From Neisseria weixii (GTDB taxonomy: Bacteria > Pseudomonadota > Gammaproteobacteria > Burkholderiales > Neisseriaceae), in the NCBI RefSeq assembly GCF_002327085.1, contig NZ_CP023429.1, forward strand, positions 2,036,383 to 2,100,382: DNA of 64,000 nucleotides. The letters are read 5' to 3'. This document shows, in pieces, positions 1 to 9,611 of the stretch; position 1 is the first letter of the stretch; each line of letters begins with the position of its first letter. The position numbers and the translations under genes were made by a program. A model generated the notes under the pieces. It was not told the origin of the DNA. It ran no database searches and was given only the letters and a program-made list of their open reading frames with translations.

Positions 1-107
1 CGTTTGAATTCGAGATTGCCGAATTGGTTGAGCAGCGCTTCGCCGATGTTTTCGGCGGTCAGGCCGGTGCGGTCGGAAATATAAAAGATATGGCGGGGTT
101 GGGGCAT
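1..107 (-). CDS. ppsR: PEP synthase regulatory kinase/pyrophosphorylase, N-terminal part
   Basis: The first 35 codons of a minus-strand gene that runs off the window start. The product begins MPQPRHIFYISDRTG, followed by LTAENIGEALLNQFGN, which I recognise as the start of the DUF299/PSRP family. These bifunctional proteins phosphorylate and dephosphorylate phosphoenolpyruvate synthase, linking gluconeogenesis to energy state. The ATG at 105-107 follows a purine-rich GAGAGA ribosome site. The nucleotide-binding part lies outside the window, so the assignment rests on the N-terminal signature alone. Confidence 0.8.
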   Translation of the reverse strand, partial: MPQPRHIFYISDRTGLTAENIGEALLNQFGNLEFK

Positions 108-150
108 ACGTTTCTCTCTAATGAATAAATGTACAAGATATAAACTTATA

Positions 151-866
151 GGGGCTGTACTAGATAACTAGAATAAATTCTGCTTTACTAATTGTTTTAA
201 AATAGAAATCTGAACTTTTATTTCACTGTGGTTAAACCGCCATTCACATTCCTTCAAATACAGCTCAAAATGCTCTTTGGGAATGCCGTTAAACTTACGT
301 AAGCGGCGTTTTGCCTGATTCTAAAAGTTCTCAATCCCGTTGATGTGATTTTGCCGATCAGCAAAGTGTGTATTGTAATTGATGCGAAAGTGGCTAAACT
401 CACATCAAGTACGTCATAGCTTTTGTAACAATCAGTGTAAACAATACTGTCAGGCTTTACTTGCTCACGTATTACCGGCAATAAAGTGGCAGTTTGTGTA
501 TTGGGCACAGCAACGGTGTAAACCTTGCCGTTGCGCTTCAGAAGCCCGAATACAGCGACTTTGCCGGCTGCACCGCAACCGCGTTTGCCTTTGCGCTGTC
601 CGCCAAAACAGCTTTCATCAACTTCTACTCCGCCATCAAACATTTCCGGATGCGGGCTGTTATGGAAAATCAGTACGCGTAAACGATGAAAGCAATAGGC
701 TGCCGTGTTTTTATTAACACCGGCTAATTGAGCTGCAGTACGGGCAGTAACACCCGCAATAAACAGTTCAATCAGTTTGTTTTGCTTGTACTGGCTTAAA
801 CGGCTTCTTCTCATAGGGGTTATTCTAACCTGAAATTAGATTTCCCTAGTTATCTAGTACAGCCCC
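151..866 (-). mobile_element. IS1016-like element (IS1595 family), degenerate
   Basis: A 716 bp element bounded by perfect 21 bp inverted repeats at 151-171 and 846-866 that begin GGGGCTGTACTAGAT. It contains one transposase reading frame on the minus strand that is broken. The size and the GGGGCTG end match IS1016-type elements common in Neisseria and Haemophilus. I see no clear target duplication. It sits between ppsR and mtgA. Confidence 0.8.
168..814 (-). pseudogene. IS1016-like transposase, frameshift plus nonsense
   Basis: The N-terminal 140 or so residues are intact, including a helix-turn-helix-like start (QNKLIELFIAGVTARTAAQ) and the IS1595-family ELDESCFGG-type motif seen here as EVDESCFGGQRKGKRG. 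A one-base deletion near 392-397 shifts the frame after YDVLDVS. The conserved ENFWNQAK segment then reads ENF-stop-NQAK (TGG to TAG near 321). The original frame can be followed to a stop at 168-170. Two independent lesions make this a real pseudogene. Confidence 0.8.
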
Positions 867-889
867 TTTCATTAATACGTGATTTGGCA

Positions 890-1594
890 TTATTCTGTGT
901 CACTGGCCGGTAATTCTGCCGAACCCATGCGCCGCAAGATAACGTTGGTTTTGCCGCACAGGCGTTTGCTTTTCGGGTTTTCGGCATAAAACAAAGGTGC
1001 GGGCACGCGGGCAGCAAGCTTGGCGGCTTGCTGTTTGGTCAGCTCGGCGGCCGGCTTTTTATAGAAATACTGCGACGCGGCTTCGGCACCGAACACGCCG
1101 TAATGCCATTCGATGGTGTTGAGATACAGCTCGAAAATGCGGTCTTTGTCGGTCACGGCTTCCATCATCGCGGTAATGGCGGCTTCTTCGGCTTTGCGGA
1201 TGTAGCTGCGGCTGTCGTTGAGAAACAGATTTTTCGCCAATTGCTGACTGATGGTCGAGCCGCCGGCCTTCACTTCGCCACTTTTTTGGTTGCGCTTGAT
1301 GGCGTTTTGAATGCCGCTCCAGTCGAAGCCGTCGTGATCGGCGAATTTGGCATCCTCCGAAGCAATCAAGGCTTTTTTCAGGTTGGTGGAAATGCGTTCA
1401 TACGGCACCCAGCGGTAATCCAATGTTTCGCTGCGCCCTTCTTGCTGAAACTGGCTCATGCGCATGCTCATGAACGCGGTTTGGTGCGGCGCAACGGCAC
1501 GGTAAGTGATGATGTTGCCGTATACATAGGCGTTAAACAGAATAAACCCCGCCACCGGCAGTGCAATCAGCCATTTGAGAATGCGCAACATCAC
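890..1594 (-). CDS. mtgA: Monofunctional biosynthetic peptidoglycan transglycosylase
   Basis: This 234-residue family 51 glycosyltransferase polymerises lipid II into glycan strands at the outer face of the inner membrane. One membrane segment lies at about residues 5-28. The catalytic motifs are visible in order: [13 protein letters not shown] with the catalytic Glu, [15 protein letters not shown], and [27 protein letters not shown]. Length is normal for MtgA. The start overlaps the aroE stop by 4 bases (ATGA), so the two are translationally coupled, a pairing that is conserved in Neisseria. The IS1016-like relic begins about 20 bp downstream of the stop. Confidence 0.93.
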   Translation of the reverse strand: MMLRILKWLIALPVAGFILFNAYVYGNIITYRAVAPHQTAFMSMRMSQFQQEGRSETLDYRWVPYERISTNLKKALIASEDAKFADHDGFDWSGIQNAIKRNQKSGEVKAGGSTISQQLAKNLFLNDSRSYIRKAEEAAITAMMEAVTDKDRIFELYLNTIEWHYGVFGAEAASQYFYKKPAAELTKQQAAKLAARVPAPLFYAENPKSKRLCGKTNVILRRMGSAELPASDTE

Positions 1595-2403
1595 AAGTCT
1601 TTCATGTATTCAAACACAGGTTTGATGTCCGGCTCGAAACCGCGCCACAACTGGTAGGAAAATGCAGCCTGCCCGACCAGCATACCCAAACCGTCGGCAG
1701 TTTGTCGTGCGCCCGACTCAGCGGCAAATTTTAAAAACGGCTCGGAATCTTTGCCGTAAACCATGTCGTAAGCCAAAGCACACGCGCCGAACACGGCCGG
1801 TGCGATCTCGGGCAATTCGCCGTTTAAGCCGCCGGATGTGCCGTTGATGATGATGTCGAAATGATTTTCCGGCAATTCGTTCATGGCAATAGCGCGAATA
1901 CCGAAACGCCCGGCCACTTCTTCGGCTTTGGCATGGGTGCGGTTGGTGATGACGATTTCAGCCGATTGATGGCCTTGCAATACGGGAATCACGCCGCGCA
2001 CCGCGCCGCCTGCACCAATCAGCAAGATGCGTTTGCCCGCCACCGGCACACCCCGCGCCTGAATAATGTCGTTAACCATACCCACGCCGTCGCTGTTGTC
2101 GCCGCGGAATTTACCGTTACCCAACAGAATAATGGTGTTTACCGCACCGGCAGCCAAAGCGCGCTCGGAATGTTCGTCAACAAAATTGAAGGCATCCAAT
2201 TTAAACGGCACAGTCACGTTCGCGCCCTGTCCGCCTTCGGCAAAAAATGCAGCCGCAGCTTCGGCAAATCCGCCGATTTCGGCGTAAATGCGGTCGTAAT
2301 CAATGGCAACGTTTTCCTGCTTGGCAAATTCTTGATGAATTTGCGGTGATTTGCTGTGTTGCACAGGATTGCCGAATACGGCGTAACGCGGTTTGCTGCT
2401 CAT
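1591..2403 (-). CDS. aroE: Shikimate dehydrogenase
   Basis: AroE reduces 3-dehydroshikimate to shikimate with NADPH in aromatic amino acid synthesis. The 270-residue product shows the substrate site [15 protein letters not shown] near the N terminus, GANVTVPFK with the catalytic Lys, the NADP-binding GAGGAVRGV, and the NRT phosphate-binding motif. A C-terminal [16 protein letters not shown] matches the family. It leads the aroE-mtgA pair on the minus strand. Confidence 0.95.
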   Translation of the reverse strand: MSSKPRYAVFGNPVQHSKSPQIHQEFAKQENVAIDYDRIYAEIGGFAEAAAAFFAEGGQGANVTVPFKLDAFNFVDEHSERALAAGAVNTIILLGNGKFRGDNSDGVGMVNDIIQARGVPVAGKRILLIGAGGAVRGVIPVLQGHQSAEIVITNRTHAKAEEVAGRFGIRAIAMNELPENHFDIIINGTSGGLNGELPEIAPAVFGACALAYDMVYGKDSEPFLKFAAESGARQTADGLGMLVGQAAFSYQLWRGFEPDIKPVFEYMKDL

Positions 2404-2641
2404 GGCTGGCTTCCTTCACTCATCAGGCAAAAGCGTTATTATAACGGATTTTATCAGGATTGAAGCGGCTGTTGTGTTAAATACCGCAAGTTGATGTATT
2501 GTGCCGTTTGAGCAGTAAATTGTTGACAATAAGACCGTCTGAAATTATATTTCACGTATCGGTTTGAATTGATTAAAACACAGCGCAATGGCAATATTTA
2601 CCGCTGTTTTTCAGGCAGGCTCAAGCCTTCGCGCGCCATTT

Positions 2642-2679
2642 TTTAACGGCTATTGACAAGCTGTTAAACGTGATAAAAT
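2642..2679 (+). promoter_or_regulatory. glnA promoter with overlapping palindrome
   Basis: TTGACA at 2653-2658 is followed after 15 bases by TAAAAT at 2674-2679, which is preceded by TG at 2671-2672 (an extended -10 form). The -35 box is embedded in an imperfect inverted repeat, TTTAACGGC with GCTGTTAAA at about 2643-2667. This is placed where an operator for a nitrogen-responsive or other regulator could act. The start of glnA lies about 120 bases downstream, leaving a fairly long leader. Promoter assignment is by motif only. Confidence 0.45.
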
Positions 2680-2800
2680 AGCCCTTGCGTCTGTTACTGC
2701 CTGCCAACCCAGTTTGTCCAAATAAACAGGCAACCAAATGCCGCCGGCGCGGTCGCATGTTTATTTGGATTGACTGATTTCCCTATTTAGGAGCTTGAAC

Positions 2801-4219
2801 ATGTCTATTAAAGACGTTGTAAAACTGATTGAAGAAAGCGAAGCACGCTTCGTTGATTTGCGTCTTACCGATACCAAAGGTAAACAACACCACTTTACCA
2901 TTCCATCGCGCATCGTGCTGGAAGATCCTGAAGACTGGTTTGAAAACGGCCAAGCCTTCGACGGCTCTTCCATGGGCGGCTGGAAAGGCGTTCAGGCTTC
3001 TGATATGCAGTTGCGTCCGGATGCATCAACTGCTTTTATTGATCCTTTTTACGATGACACTACTGTCGTCATTATCTGCGACGTTATCGACCCGGCCGAC
3101 GGCCAAGGTTACGACCGCGACCCGCGTTCCATTGCCAAACGTGCCGAAGCCTACTTGAAATCTTCCGGCATCGGCGACACTGCTTTCTTCGGCCCTGAGC
3201 CTGAATTTTTCGTGTTTGACGGCGTGGCATTTGAAGCCGCCATGCATAAAACCCGTTACGAAATTACTTCCGAAAGCGGTGCGTGGTCAAGCGGCGCACA
3301 TCTTGACGGCCAAAACACCGGCCACCGTCCGATGGTAAAAGGCGGCTATTCTCCTGTGGCACCGGTTGACCAAGGCCAAGATTTGCGTTCGGCCATGGTG
3401 AACATTCTGGAAGAAATCGGCATTGAAGTCGAAGTGCATCACGGCGAAGTAGGTACTGGCTCACAAATGGAATTGGGCACCAAATTCGGCACCTTAGTCC
3501 GCCGCGCCGACCAAACCCAAGACATGAAATACGTGATTTGGAATGTGGCGCACAACTTCGGCAAAACAGCCACTTTCATGCCGAAACCGATTATGGGCGA
3601 CAACGGCTCGGGCATGCATGTGCACCAATCTATTTGGAAAGACGGCCAAAACCTGTTTGCCGGTGACGGCTACGCAGGCTTGAGCGAAACCGCGCTCTAT
3701 TACATCGGCGGCATCATCAAACATGCCAAAGCACTTAACGCGATTTGTAACCCGTCAACCAACTCTTACAAACGTTTGGTGCCGCACTTTGAAGCACCGG
3801 TGAAACTGGCTTATTCAGCGAAAAACCGCTCGGCCTCCATCCGCATTCCATCGGTAAACAGCGTAAAAGCCCGCCGCATCGAAGCGCGTTTCCCTGACCC
3901 GATGGCCAACCCTTATTTGTGTTTCGCCGCCTTACTGATGGCCGGTTTGGACGGTATCCAAAACAAAATTCATCCGGGCGATCCGGCAACCAAAAACCTC
4001 TACGACCTACCGCCGGAGGAAGATGCCTTGGTGCCAACCGTGTGCGCCTCTTTAGATGAGGCTTTGGCTGCGCTGAAAGAAGACCACGAATTCCTGACCC
4101 GTGGCGGCGTGTTCAGCAAAGACTGGATTGAAAGCTATATTGCCTTTAAAGAAGAAGATGTCCGCCGCGTACGTATGGCGCCGCATCCGCTGGAATTTGA
4201 AATGTATTACAGCCTGTAA
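2801..4219 (+). CDS. glnA: Glutamine synthetase type I
   Basis: GlnA makes glutamine from glutamate, ammonia and ATP and is a dodecamer in the cytoplasm. The 472-residue frame starts at the ATG at 2801, seven bases after TAGGAG; an in-frame TTG six bases earlier is less likely. Visible motifs are [11 protein letters not shown] near residue 50, the metal-binding [14 protein letters not shown], and the ATP/glutamate region [12 protein letters not shown] to NRSASIRIP. The tyrosine in [10 protein letters not shown] is the usual adenylylation site. It stands alone with its own promoter. Confidence 0.97.
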   Translation: MSIKDVVKLIEESEARFVDLRLTDTKGKQHHFTIPSRIVLEDPEDWFENGQAFDGSSMGGWKGVQASDMQLRPDASTAFIDPFYDDTTVVIICDVIDPADGQGYDRDPRSIAKRAEAYLKSSGIGDTAFFGPEPEFFVFDGVAFEAAMHKTRYEITSESGAWSSGAHLDGQNTGHRPMVKGGYSPVAPVDQGQDLRSAMVNILEEIGIEVEVHHGEVGTGSQMELGTKFGTLVRRADQTQDMKYVIWNVAHNFGKTATFMPKPIMGDNGSGMHVHQSIWKDGQNLFAGDGYAGLSETALYYIGGIIKHAKALNAICNPSTNSYKRLVPHFEAPVKLAYSAKNRSASIRIPSVNSVKARRIEARFPDPMANPYLCFAALLMAGLDGIQNKIHPGDPATKNLYDLPPEEDALVPTVCASLDEALAALKEDHEFLTRGGVFSKDWIESYIAFKEEDVRRVRMAPHPLEFEMYYSL

Positions 4220-4240
4220 TCCACGGGCAGTCAAACCAGT

Positions 4241-4296
4241 TAAGGCTGTCTGAAAAAGTTTTGTGTGAATCGAAACAGTTGCAGACGGCCTTTTAC
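4241..4296 (+). terminator. Possible glnA terminator built on imperfect uptake-sequence pair
   Basis: An imperfect uptake sequence (GGCTGTCTGAA) is followed about 25 bases later by an inverted copy (CAGACGGCC) and TTTTACTTTT. The two arms can pair with one mismatch. It lies just after the glnA stop. Weaker than the other uptake-sequence terminators in the window. Confidence 0.4.
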
Positions 4297-4362
4297 TTTT
4301 CCTAATCACTTCATAAAACGTTCACATTTTTTTCCTATAATATAAAACTTCTATATTCTAAA

Positions 4363-4760
4363 ATGATCGTGGATTTATCCCGTCGTTTCTTAGCCGGCTC
4401 TTTGCTGCTGATTTTATTGGGCAGCGGCTTCGTACATTACCGTGGCTGTGCCTTTAGATTTGCGGTTTTCTGTTCAGCAAGGTACGTTTGAAATCTTCAG
4501 ACCGTATCTATGCTTCCTGCCGATCGTCGTTTGTCTTTGGCCATTTTACCGCCCTGACGTGCCTATCCGCCGCTGCCGCGGTATTGTCCGGCTTGCGTGA
4601 AATGGATTTGCACAAATCGCTATCCGGCATGAGTTTTCTAAAAACCAATTTTTACCGCAGCGAGGCCGTCCCTTTATCCGATAACTGTTCGGGGCAGCGA
4701 TTTGTATTATGTTGCGGTTACTGGTTTTTATAGTCGTTTAAAATAGAAATAAGACAAGGC
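4363..4760 (+). pseudogene. Decayed small membrane protein gene, unrecognised
   Basis: A TATAAT at 4336-4341 precedes an ATG at 4363. That frame encodes a basic start and a hydrophobic stretch (MIVDLSRRFLAGSLLLILLG), then stops at 4491 after 42 codons. A second frame continues from about 4450 with VPLDLRFSVQQGTFEIF and further hydrophobic residues before stopping near 4606. The shared charge and hydrophobic pattern suggests one former membrane protein gene split by a frameshift. I do not recognise the family. It could also be a genuine 42-residue membrane peptide followed by non-coding DNA. Confidence 0.3.
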
Positions 4761-4835
4761 GACAGCAACCGCCGTGTACACCCGGTACATCAGGGAATCG
4801 GCAACGCTGTATTATTTTTGTTTGAAACGACTATA
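4729..4835. repeat. Correia-like repeat element (MITE), 107 bp
   Basis: The element starts TATAGTCGTTTAAAAT and ends with the inverse of TATAGTCGTTTCAAA, giving an imperfect terminal inverted repeat of about 14 bases bounded by TA. Just inside the left end is AGACAAGGCGACAGC, resembling the conserved Correia core ACAAGGCGACGAAGC. The length equals the known short Correia class (about 104-108 bp, from memory). Such elements can carry promoters and IHF sites in Neisseria. The inverted-repeat sequence differs from the meningococcal TATAGTGGATTAAA form. Confidence 0.6.
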
Positions 4836-5161
4836 TTTGGGAAAAACATTTCTAAAACACCTGCGCCCCATGACCGTAGCCGGCGGTTTATCATTACACC
4901 GTTTGGAGCTTGGTACCGTCCCGGCCGGCAAATTGGGCAGCAGGCTGAACGCGAAACTGGCCGAGCTGTTTCATGTTTCGATTTCCGCATGTTCGGCAGT
5001 TATTGTGCAGTCGGTGGAGGAATCGGCCAAAATAACCGTACCGCTGCTGTGCGCATCGGTGCTGTTTTACCGTCCGAAACAGCCCCTTTTGCCAAAACAC
5101 CGTAAGTGTCAGCCGAAAACACGGCCGGAAGATTAAGGAATCCTGTTAACCGGCAACAGAT
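4836..5161. other. Stretch without a recognisable gene
   Basis: Short open frames run in several directions, for example 4818-5105 on the plus strand, but none starts with a good ribosome site or shows a family signature. Overlapping frames of similar length on both strands suggest decayed coding sequence rather than a gene. I see no RNA gene here. Confidence 0.4.
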
Positions 5162-5197
5162 AAAGGCCGTCTGAAAAATCATTTTCAGACGGCCTTT
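5162..5197. terminator. Uptake-sequence inverted pair, terminator
   Basis: AAAGGCCGTCTGAAAA and its inverse TTTTCAGACGGCCTTT are separated by four bases. This gives a strong hairpin with flanking T runs in both directions, at the 3' end of the minus-strand cstA/ybdD-like unit. Confidence 0.85.
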
Positions 5198-5212
5198 TCA
5201 GATCAATACGAT

Positions 5213-5419
5213 TCAGCAGCAACGTCCGCCGCTTCCGCAACGGCGTTTGCTGCAATAATCCTGAAACTGTAGCTTGGTCATCACGGGCGCATTGGGATTA
5301 TGGCGGCGTTGACGAGCAACGTAGTTTTCATAATCCGGCATACCGGCCATCAGATTGGCGGTTCGGCGTGCCGTTTCCAATGCGCGACGGATGCGCCGCC
5401 ACAGTGTATTATTGTTCAT
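5213..5419 (-). CDS. YbdD/YjiX-family small protein (DUF466)
   Basis: A 68-residue protein with the family pattern: RIRRALETARRTANLMAGMPDYENYV, then ARQRRHNPNAPVMTKLQFQDYC and a Cys/Arg-rich tail. Genes of this family normally follow cstA. Here its start overlaps the cstA end by a few bases, so the operon order is preserved. Its exact role is unknown; in enterobacteria it accompanies pyruvate/peptide uptake transporters of the CstA family. The gene looks intact although its partner is broken. Confidence 0.85.
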   Translation of the reverse strand: MNNNTLWRRIRRALETARRTANLMAGMPDYENYVARQRRHNPNAPVMTKLQFQDYCSKRRCGSGGRCC

Positions 5420-6554
5420 TTGCGACCTCGTTACGGTAAACCGCAGGAACTTCTTTGGCAGTAGGGAAACCGGTTTTGTGCGCTTTCAGGGCGGTTTTCA
5501 GGCCATAGATGCCGACGAATACTACAACCGACAGGAACAATACGGTCAAACCCGAATTGACGTAGTCGTTGAATGCGATTTGGTGCATTTGCGCCACGTC
5601 TTTGGCCGGAGCAAGGATTTCGCCGCGCGCCGCCGCATCTTTGAATTTCGCCGCATGCGCCAGGAAGCTGATTTTAGCATCGCTGCGGAACAGTTTTTCC
5701 AGGCTTGCCCATACGTAAGTCGCGCGGTGTCAGCAACAGCCAAACCGGCAATACCGCCGCCACAAAGCCTAAATCATAATCGCCCAAGTCAGTTGGACAC
5801 CGTCCAAATCAAAGAAATGCGCGTATGAGCTTTGCGCCACATCTTCACCAAACACAATCGCCAGCATCAGCAGGATAAAGCCGACAATGGAAATCTCACC
5901 GATTTTCCAGGACGGATATAGCGGGAGTAAATCCCCATAAACAGCGCAATCGGTATGGTAGCGGCAATCGTAAACGTACCCCACGGGCTATGAACCAGTG
6001 CTTTCACGACAATCAGCGCAAGTACGGCCATGATGATGACCATAATCATCAGGATACCGACAGAAGCGACAATACCGGCGGTCGTACCCAGCTCCTGTTT
6101 TACAATATCGCCCAGAGATTTACCGTCGCGGCGCATGGAAACGAACAAGACCATCATATCCTGCACCGCTCCGGCGAACACCACGCCGAAGATAATCCAC
6201 AGCGTACCGGGCAGATAACCCATCTGAGCCGCAAGGACGGGGCCGACCAAAGGTCCTGCGCCCGCAATTGCGGTGAAATGGTGGCCGAACAACACGCCCC
6301 CGGTGCGTCGGCACATAGTCCAAACCGTCGTTGTGGCACTCGGCCGGTGTCAGGCGGTTGGGATCAAGTTCCATCACTTTTTCAGCGATATACAGGCTGT
6401 AAAAGCGGTAGGCGATACAGTAAACGGAAATTGCGGCCGTTACCATCCACACCGCACTGACCTGTTCGCCGCGGTTGACGGCCAATGTGGTAAAGGAGGC
6501 CAAACCCACCAACACTACCAGGCCCCAAATCAGCAAGGTCTTTAAAGATTTCAT
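5409..6554 (-). pseudogene. cstA: CstA-family transporter, internal deletion and frameshifts
   Basis: CstA-type carriers are about 690 residues with many membrane spans; this locus is only about 1.15 kb. The N-terminal part is recognisable (MKSLKTLLIWGL..., LDYVPTHRG, then GHHFTAIAGAGPLVGPV and GTLWIIFGVVFAGAVQD). An extra base after THRG near 6300 shifts the frame, and missing bases near 5910 and 5773 shift it again. After LLLTPRD the sequence jumps directly to the C-terminal SLEKLFRSDAKISFLAHA and VAQMHQIAFNDYVNSG segments, so roughly 300 residues are missing. A single-base sequencing error could explain the shifts but not the deletion. Confidence 0.85.
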
Positions 6555-7007
6555 AACAATTCCTTAAAAATGAACATATTATTACTACTAAACAATTGCT
6601 TCTGTAAAATCCGCATTACCATATAATTTAAGTAAAATTTTTACCCAACTAAACATTATTGTAAGTATTAGCATATCCGTAGAAATTCTGACATTGTTTA
6701 CACTTCTCGTTTTTGGCCTGAAGAACCGTTTTGGGATTTTCGAGTATTGCCGAAAGACACGGTAAAACCTTAATGGTTTCTGATACTCAAAAACCTTAAA
6801 ACAATCACTTGGGCAAAAAACAAAAACCGTTTGCATAATAAAGCTTGAAAGAACCGGCTTTTTCCTACGCACGACACCTTACCTAAACGGTTCATACGCC
6901 ACACCAAAATGTCCCGTATTCCCCTTGCCCCGTATTGGCCTTTTTCAGACAGCCGGTTTGCCACCCTGCTATAATGCCGTCTGAAAAACCATCTAAAACA
7001 CCGCATC
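6555..7007. other. Intergenic region between divergent cstA remnant and dusA
   Basis: About 450 bases, AT-rich in its first 200, holding the presumed promoters of both flanking genes. One uptake sequence lies at 6978-6987 (GCCGTCTGAA), close to the dusA start. Short frames here lack signatures. No RNA gene or repeat is recognisable to me. Confidence 0.5.
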
Positions 7008-8048
7008 ATGACTTCAAAAAAACTGCCGCCGCGCCGCCTTTCCGTCGCACCCATGCTCGACTGGACCGACCGCCACTACCGCCACATGGCACGCCAAATC
7101 ACGCAAAATACTTGGCTTTACAGTGAAATGATCAACTCCGGCGCGATTGTGTATGGCGACAAAAACCGCTTTCTCATGTTTAACGAAGGCGAGAATCCCG
7201 TTGCACTGCAACTGGGCGGCAGTGACCCTGCCGAGCTGGCCAAAGCCGCCCAAGCGGTGGAAGAATACGGCTATGACGAAGTGAATCTCAACTGCGGCTG
7301 CCCCAGCCCGCGCGTGCAAAAAGGCGCGTTCGGCGCATGCCTGATGAACGAAGTCGACTTAGTGGCCGATTGCTTAAACGCCATGCAGGATGCCGTGCAA
7401 ATTCCAGTCACCATCAAACACCGCATCGGTGTCGACCGCCAAGCCGAGTACCAACCCTTGGCGGATTTTGTCGGCACCCTACGCGACAAAACCGATTGCA
7501 AAACCTTTATCGTCCACGCCCGCAACGCATGGCTGGACGGCTTATCACCGAAAGAAAACCGCGAAGTTCCGCCGCTGAAATACGACTACGTTTATCGCTT
7601 AAAACAAGAATTCCCCGAGCTGGAAATCCTGATCAACGGCGGCATTACCACCAACGGACAAATCGCCGAACATCTCCGACACGTCGATGGCGTGGTGGTC
7701 GGACGCGAGGCTTACCACAACCCGATGGTGATGCGCGAATGGGATCAACTGTTTTACGGCAGCAGCCACCTGCCCATCGAATACGCCGACCTGGTGCAAC
7801 GCCTGTTTACCTACAGCCAAGTGCAAATCCAAAGCGGCCGCGGCACCATCTTGCGCCACATCGTCCGCCACAGTTTAGGCCTGATGCACGGCCTCAAAGG
7901 CGCACGTGCATGGCGGCGGATGCTATCCGACGCAACCCTGCTCAAAGATAACGACGGCACGCTGATTCTCGACGCATGGAAAGAAGTGGAACGGGCAAAC
8001 CGTTTCGGGGGCGGCCTTTGGGCACATTCACTCCAGAGGCCCGTCTGA
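7008..8048 (+). CDS. dusA: tRNA-dihydrouridine(20/20a) synthase
   Basis: DusA reduces uridines 20 and 20a in the tRNA D-loop using FMN and NADPH. The 346-residue protein opens with the DusA-specific LSVAPMLDWTDRHYRHMAR. It carries LQLGGSDP, the catalytic-cysteine region NLNCGCPSPRVQKGAFGACLM, the RNA/FMN-contact KHRIGVD, and INGGIT and VVGREAYHNP near the phosphate site. The DWTDRH motif separates it from DusB and DusC. It is monocistronic and ends at a strong terminator. Confidence 0.95.
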   Translation: MTSKKLPPRRLSVAPMLDWTDRHYRHMARQITQNTWLYSEMINSGAIVYGDKNRFLMFNEGENPVALQLGGSDPAELAKAAQAVEEYGYDEVNLNCGCPSPRVQKGAFGACLMNEVDLVADCLNAMQDAVQIPVTIKHRIGVDRQAEYQPLADFVGTLRDKTDCKTFIVHARNAWLDGLSPKENREVPPLKYDYVYRLKQEFPELEILINGGITTNGQIAEHLRHVDGVVVGREAYHNPMVMREWDQLFYGSSHLPIEYADLVQRLFTYSQVQIQSGRGTILRHIVRHSLGLMHGLKGARAWRRMLSDATLLKDNDGTLILDAWKEVERANRFGGGLWAHSLQRPV

Positions 8049-8073
8049 AAGTTCATATTCCCGAATCAAAACA

Positions 8074-8105
8074 AAAGGCCGTCTGAAATATTTCAGACGG
8101 CCTTT
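8074..8105. terminator. Uptake-sequence inverted pair between convergent genes
   Basis: AAAGGCCGTCTGAAA and TTTCAGACGGCCTTT are separated by two bases. This is a bidirectional terminator placed between dusA and the minus-strand transporter gene. Confidence 0.9.
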
Positions 8106-8121
8106 GTATCATTCAATCAAC

Positions 8122-9408
8122 TTAAGCTAAGAATCCACCCAAATTGAGCAGGAACAACACGGCAAAACCCACCAAGTAAATCAAACCGGCAACCGCCAAG
8201 GCTTCCATGCCTTTGGAGAGTTTGTGTTTTTTGTCGGCTTTGACCAGGCGGTAGTTCAACCATGCGAACACGGGCGCGGCCAAGAAAGCGGAAATCATGG
8301 CGAATTTCAGCAATTCCGCCATCGCGCTGTTGAACCACAAAATCAGCGCCAATCCGGTGCCGGCGACCCACAGATACCAGCCGAACAATTCGCCTTTGCG
8401 CACGCTTTCTTTGTGGCGGATCAGGCGCACCGATTCGGACATGGCGCGCGCGTAACCGTCAATCACGGTGATGGTAGTGCCGTACATACAGGCAAACGCA
8501 ATGAACGCCACCAGCGGATGCGCCCATTCGCCGATGGTCACGGCATACATATTGATCAACTGGCCGATGTATTTGCCGCCGGCCATTTGCACGGCTTCTC
8601 CGTTGCCGTATTGCACATACGCACCCAACACCAGAAACACCACCGCCAGCGCCGCACTGGTATAGAAGCCGACGTTGAAGTCGAAAATGCCGTCGCGGTA
8701 GCTGGAAGGTTCGATTTTTTGTTTTTCCGTTACCCATAACGAGTTAATCGCGGAAATCTCAATCGGCGCCGGCATCCAGCCCATCAAGGCGATGATGAAA
8801 CCCAAACCTGCGAGCGTCCACGGAGTCGGCTCAATAAAGTCAGGCTGCATCTGCATGCCGCGCGACATGGCAATACCGGCCGCAATGACGGTGGCCACCG
8901 CTAAGCTGGCGACAATCGCTTTGGATACGCGGTCAAGCGCACGGTATTGGCCGCTCACCAAAATCAGCAGGCAGGAAAGCATAATCAAGGCAGCAATCAC
9001 GCCCGTTTCCAAACCGAGGTTCGGCAAAGCCATTTTGATAATTGCCGCCGTCACCACTGCTACCGCTCCGGTGCTGATGGTTGCGGAAACGAAACACAGC
9101 AGCGCAAATACCCATAAATAAAAGCGGCTTTTCTCGGCATAGCCCTGCACCAAGCTCTTGCCTGTGTCCATGGTGTAGTGTGCGCTGAAACGGAAAAACG
9201 GATATTTCAGCAAGTTGGTCAAGATGATGATTAAGGCCAACTGCCAGCCATACAACGCCCCGGCCTGTGTGGACGCAATCAAATGCGAACCGCCGATGGC
9301 TGCCGAAGCCATCATGATACCCGGCCCCAACGCGCTCATGCGGCTTTGCCAGGTTGATGTCGAAGTGTGTGTTTGATTTTGTGCCATTTTGTTACCCGTC
9401 TTTTTCAT
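8122..9408 (-). CDS. NRAMP-like metal transporter lacking the DPGN motif
   Basis: A 428-residue protein with about eleven hydrophobic spans. The opening LGPGIMMASAAIGGSHLIASTQAGALYGWQ follows the layout of NRAMP transmembrane helix 1. However, the metal-binding Asp-Pro-Gly-Asn is replaced by Ile-Gly-Gly-Ser. Helix 6 carries MGWMPAPIEIS where canonical NRAMPs have an A-x-x-M-P-H-type motif; the Met and Pro are kept. The protein therefore belongs to an NRAMP-related branch with altered ion selectivity (some such branches move Mg2+ or other substrates). The substrate is inferred only by family. An alternative start is the ATG at 9387 (MAQNQ). Confidence 0.75.
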   Translation of the reverse strand: MKKTGNKMAQNQTHTSTSTWQSRMSALGPGIMMASAAIGGSHLIASTQAGALYGWQLALIIILTNLLKYPFFRFSAHYTMDTGKSLVQGYAEKSRFYLWVFALLCFVSATISTGAVAVVTAAIIKMALPNLGLETGVIAALIMLSCLLILVSGQYRALDRVSKAIVASLAVATVIAAGIAMSRGMQMQPDFIEPTPWTLAGLGFIIALMGWMPAPIEISAINSLWVTEKQKIEPSSYRDGIFDFNVGFYTSAALAVVFLVLGAYVQYGNGEAVQMAGGKYIGQLINMYAVTIGEWAHPLVAFIAFACMYGTTITVIDGYARAMSESVRLIRHKESVRKGELFGWYLWVAGTGLALILWFNSAMAELLKFAMISAFLAAPVFAWLNYRLVKADKKHKLSKGMEALAVAGLIYLVGFAVLFLLNLGGFLA

Positions 9409-9611
9409 ACGGCCTGTTTAAAATTACGAAAAATTGGATTTTATCGTAAATTTAAACTTCGATTTTTGATTTATTGGTATTTAATGCCAAATAAAAATCA
9501 GAAACTTTTAAGCAAATTGTAAAGTTTCATGAATATTCGCAAACTATGCCAAAAAGCTGTCGCAAAACAGCCTAGTATCGCTTTTATCATTTATCCAAAG
9601 CGCAAAAGCAG

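Noticed and set aside
4774..5136. 120-codon plus-strand frame after the Correia-like element
   Set aside because: It begins inside the repeat element, overlaps frames on both strands and has no ribosome site or signature.
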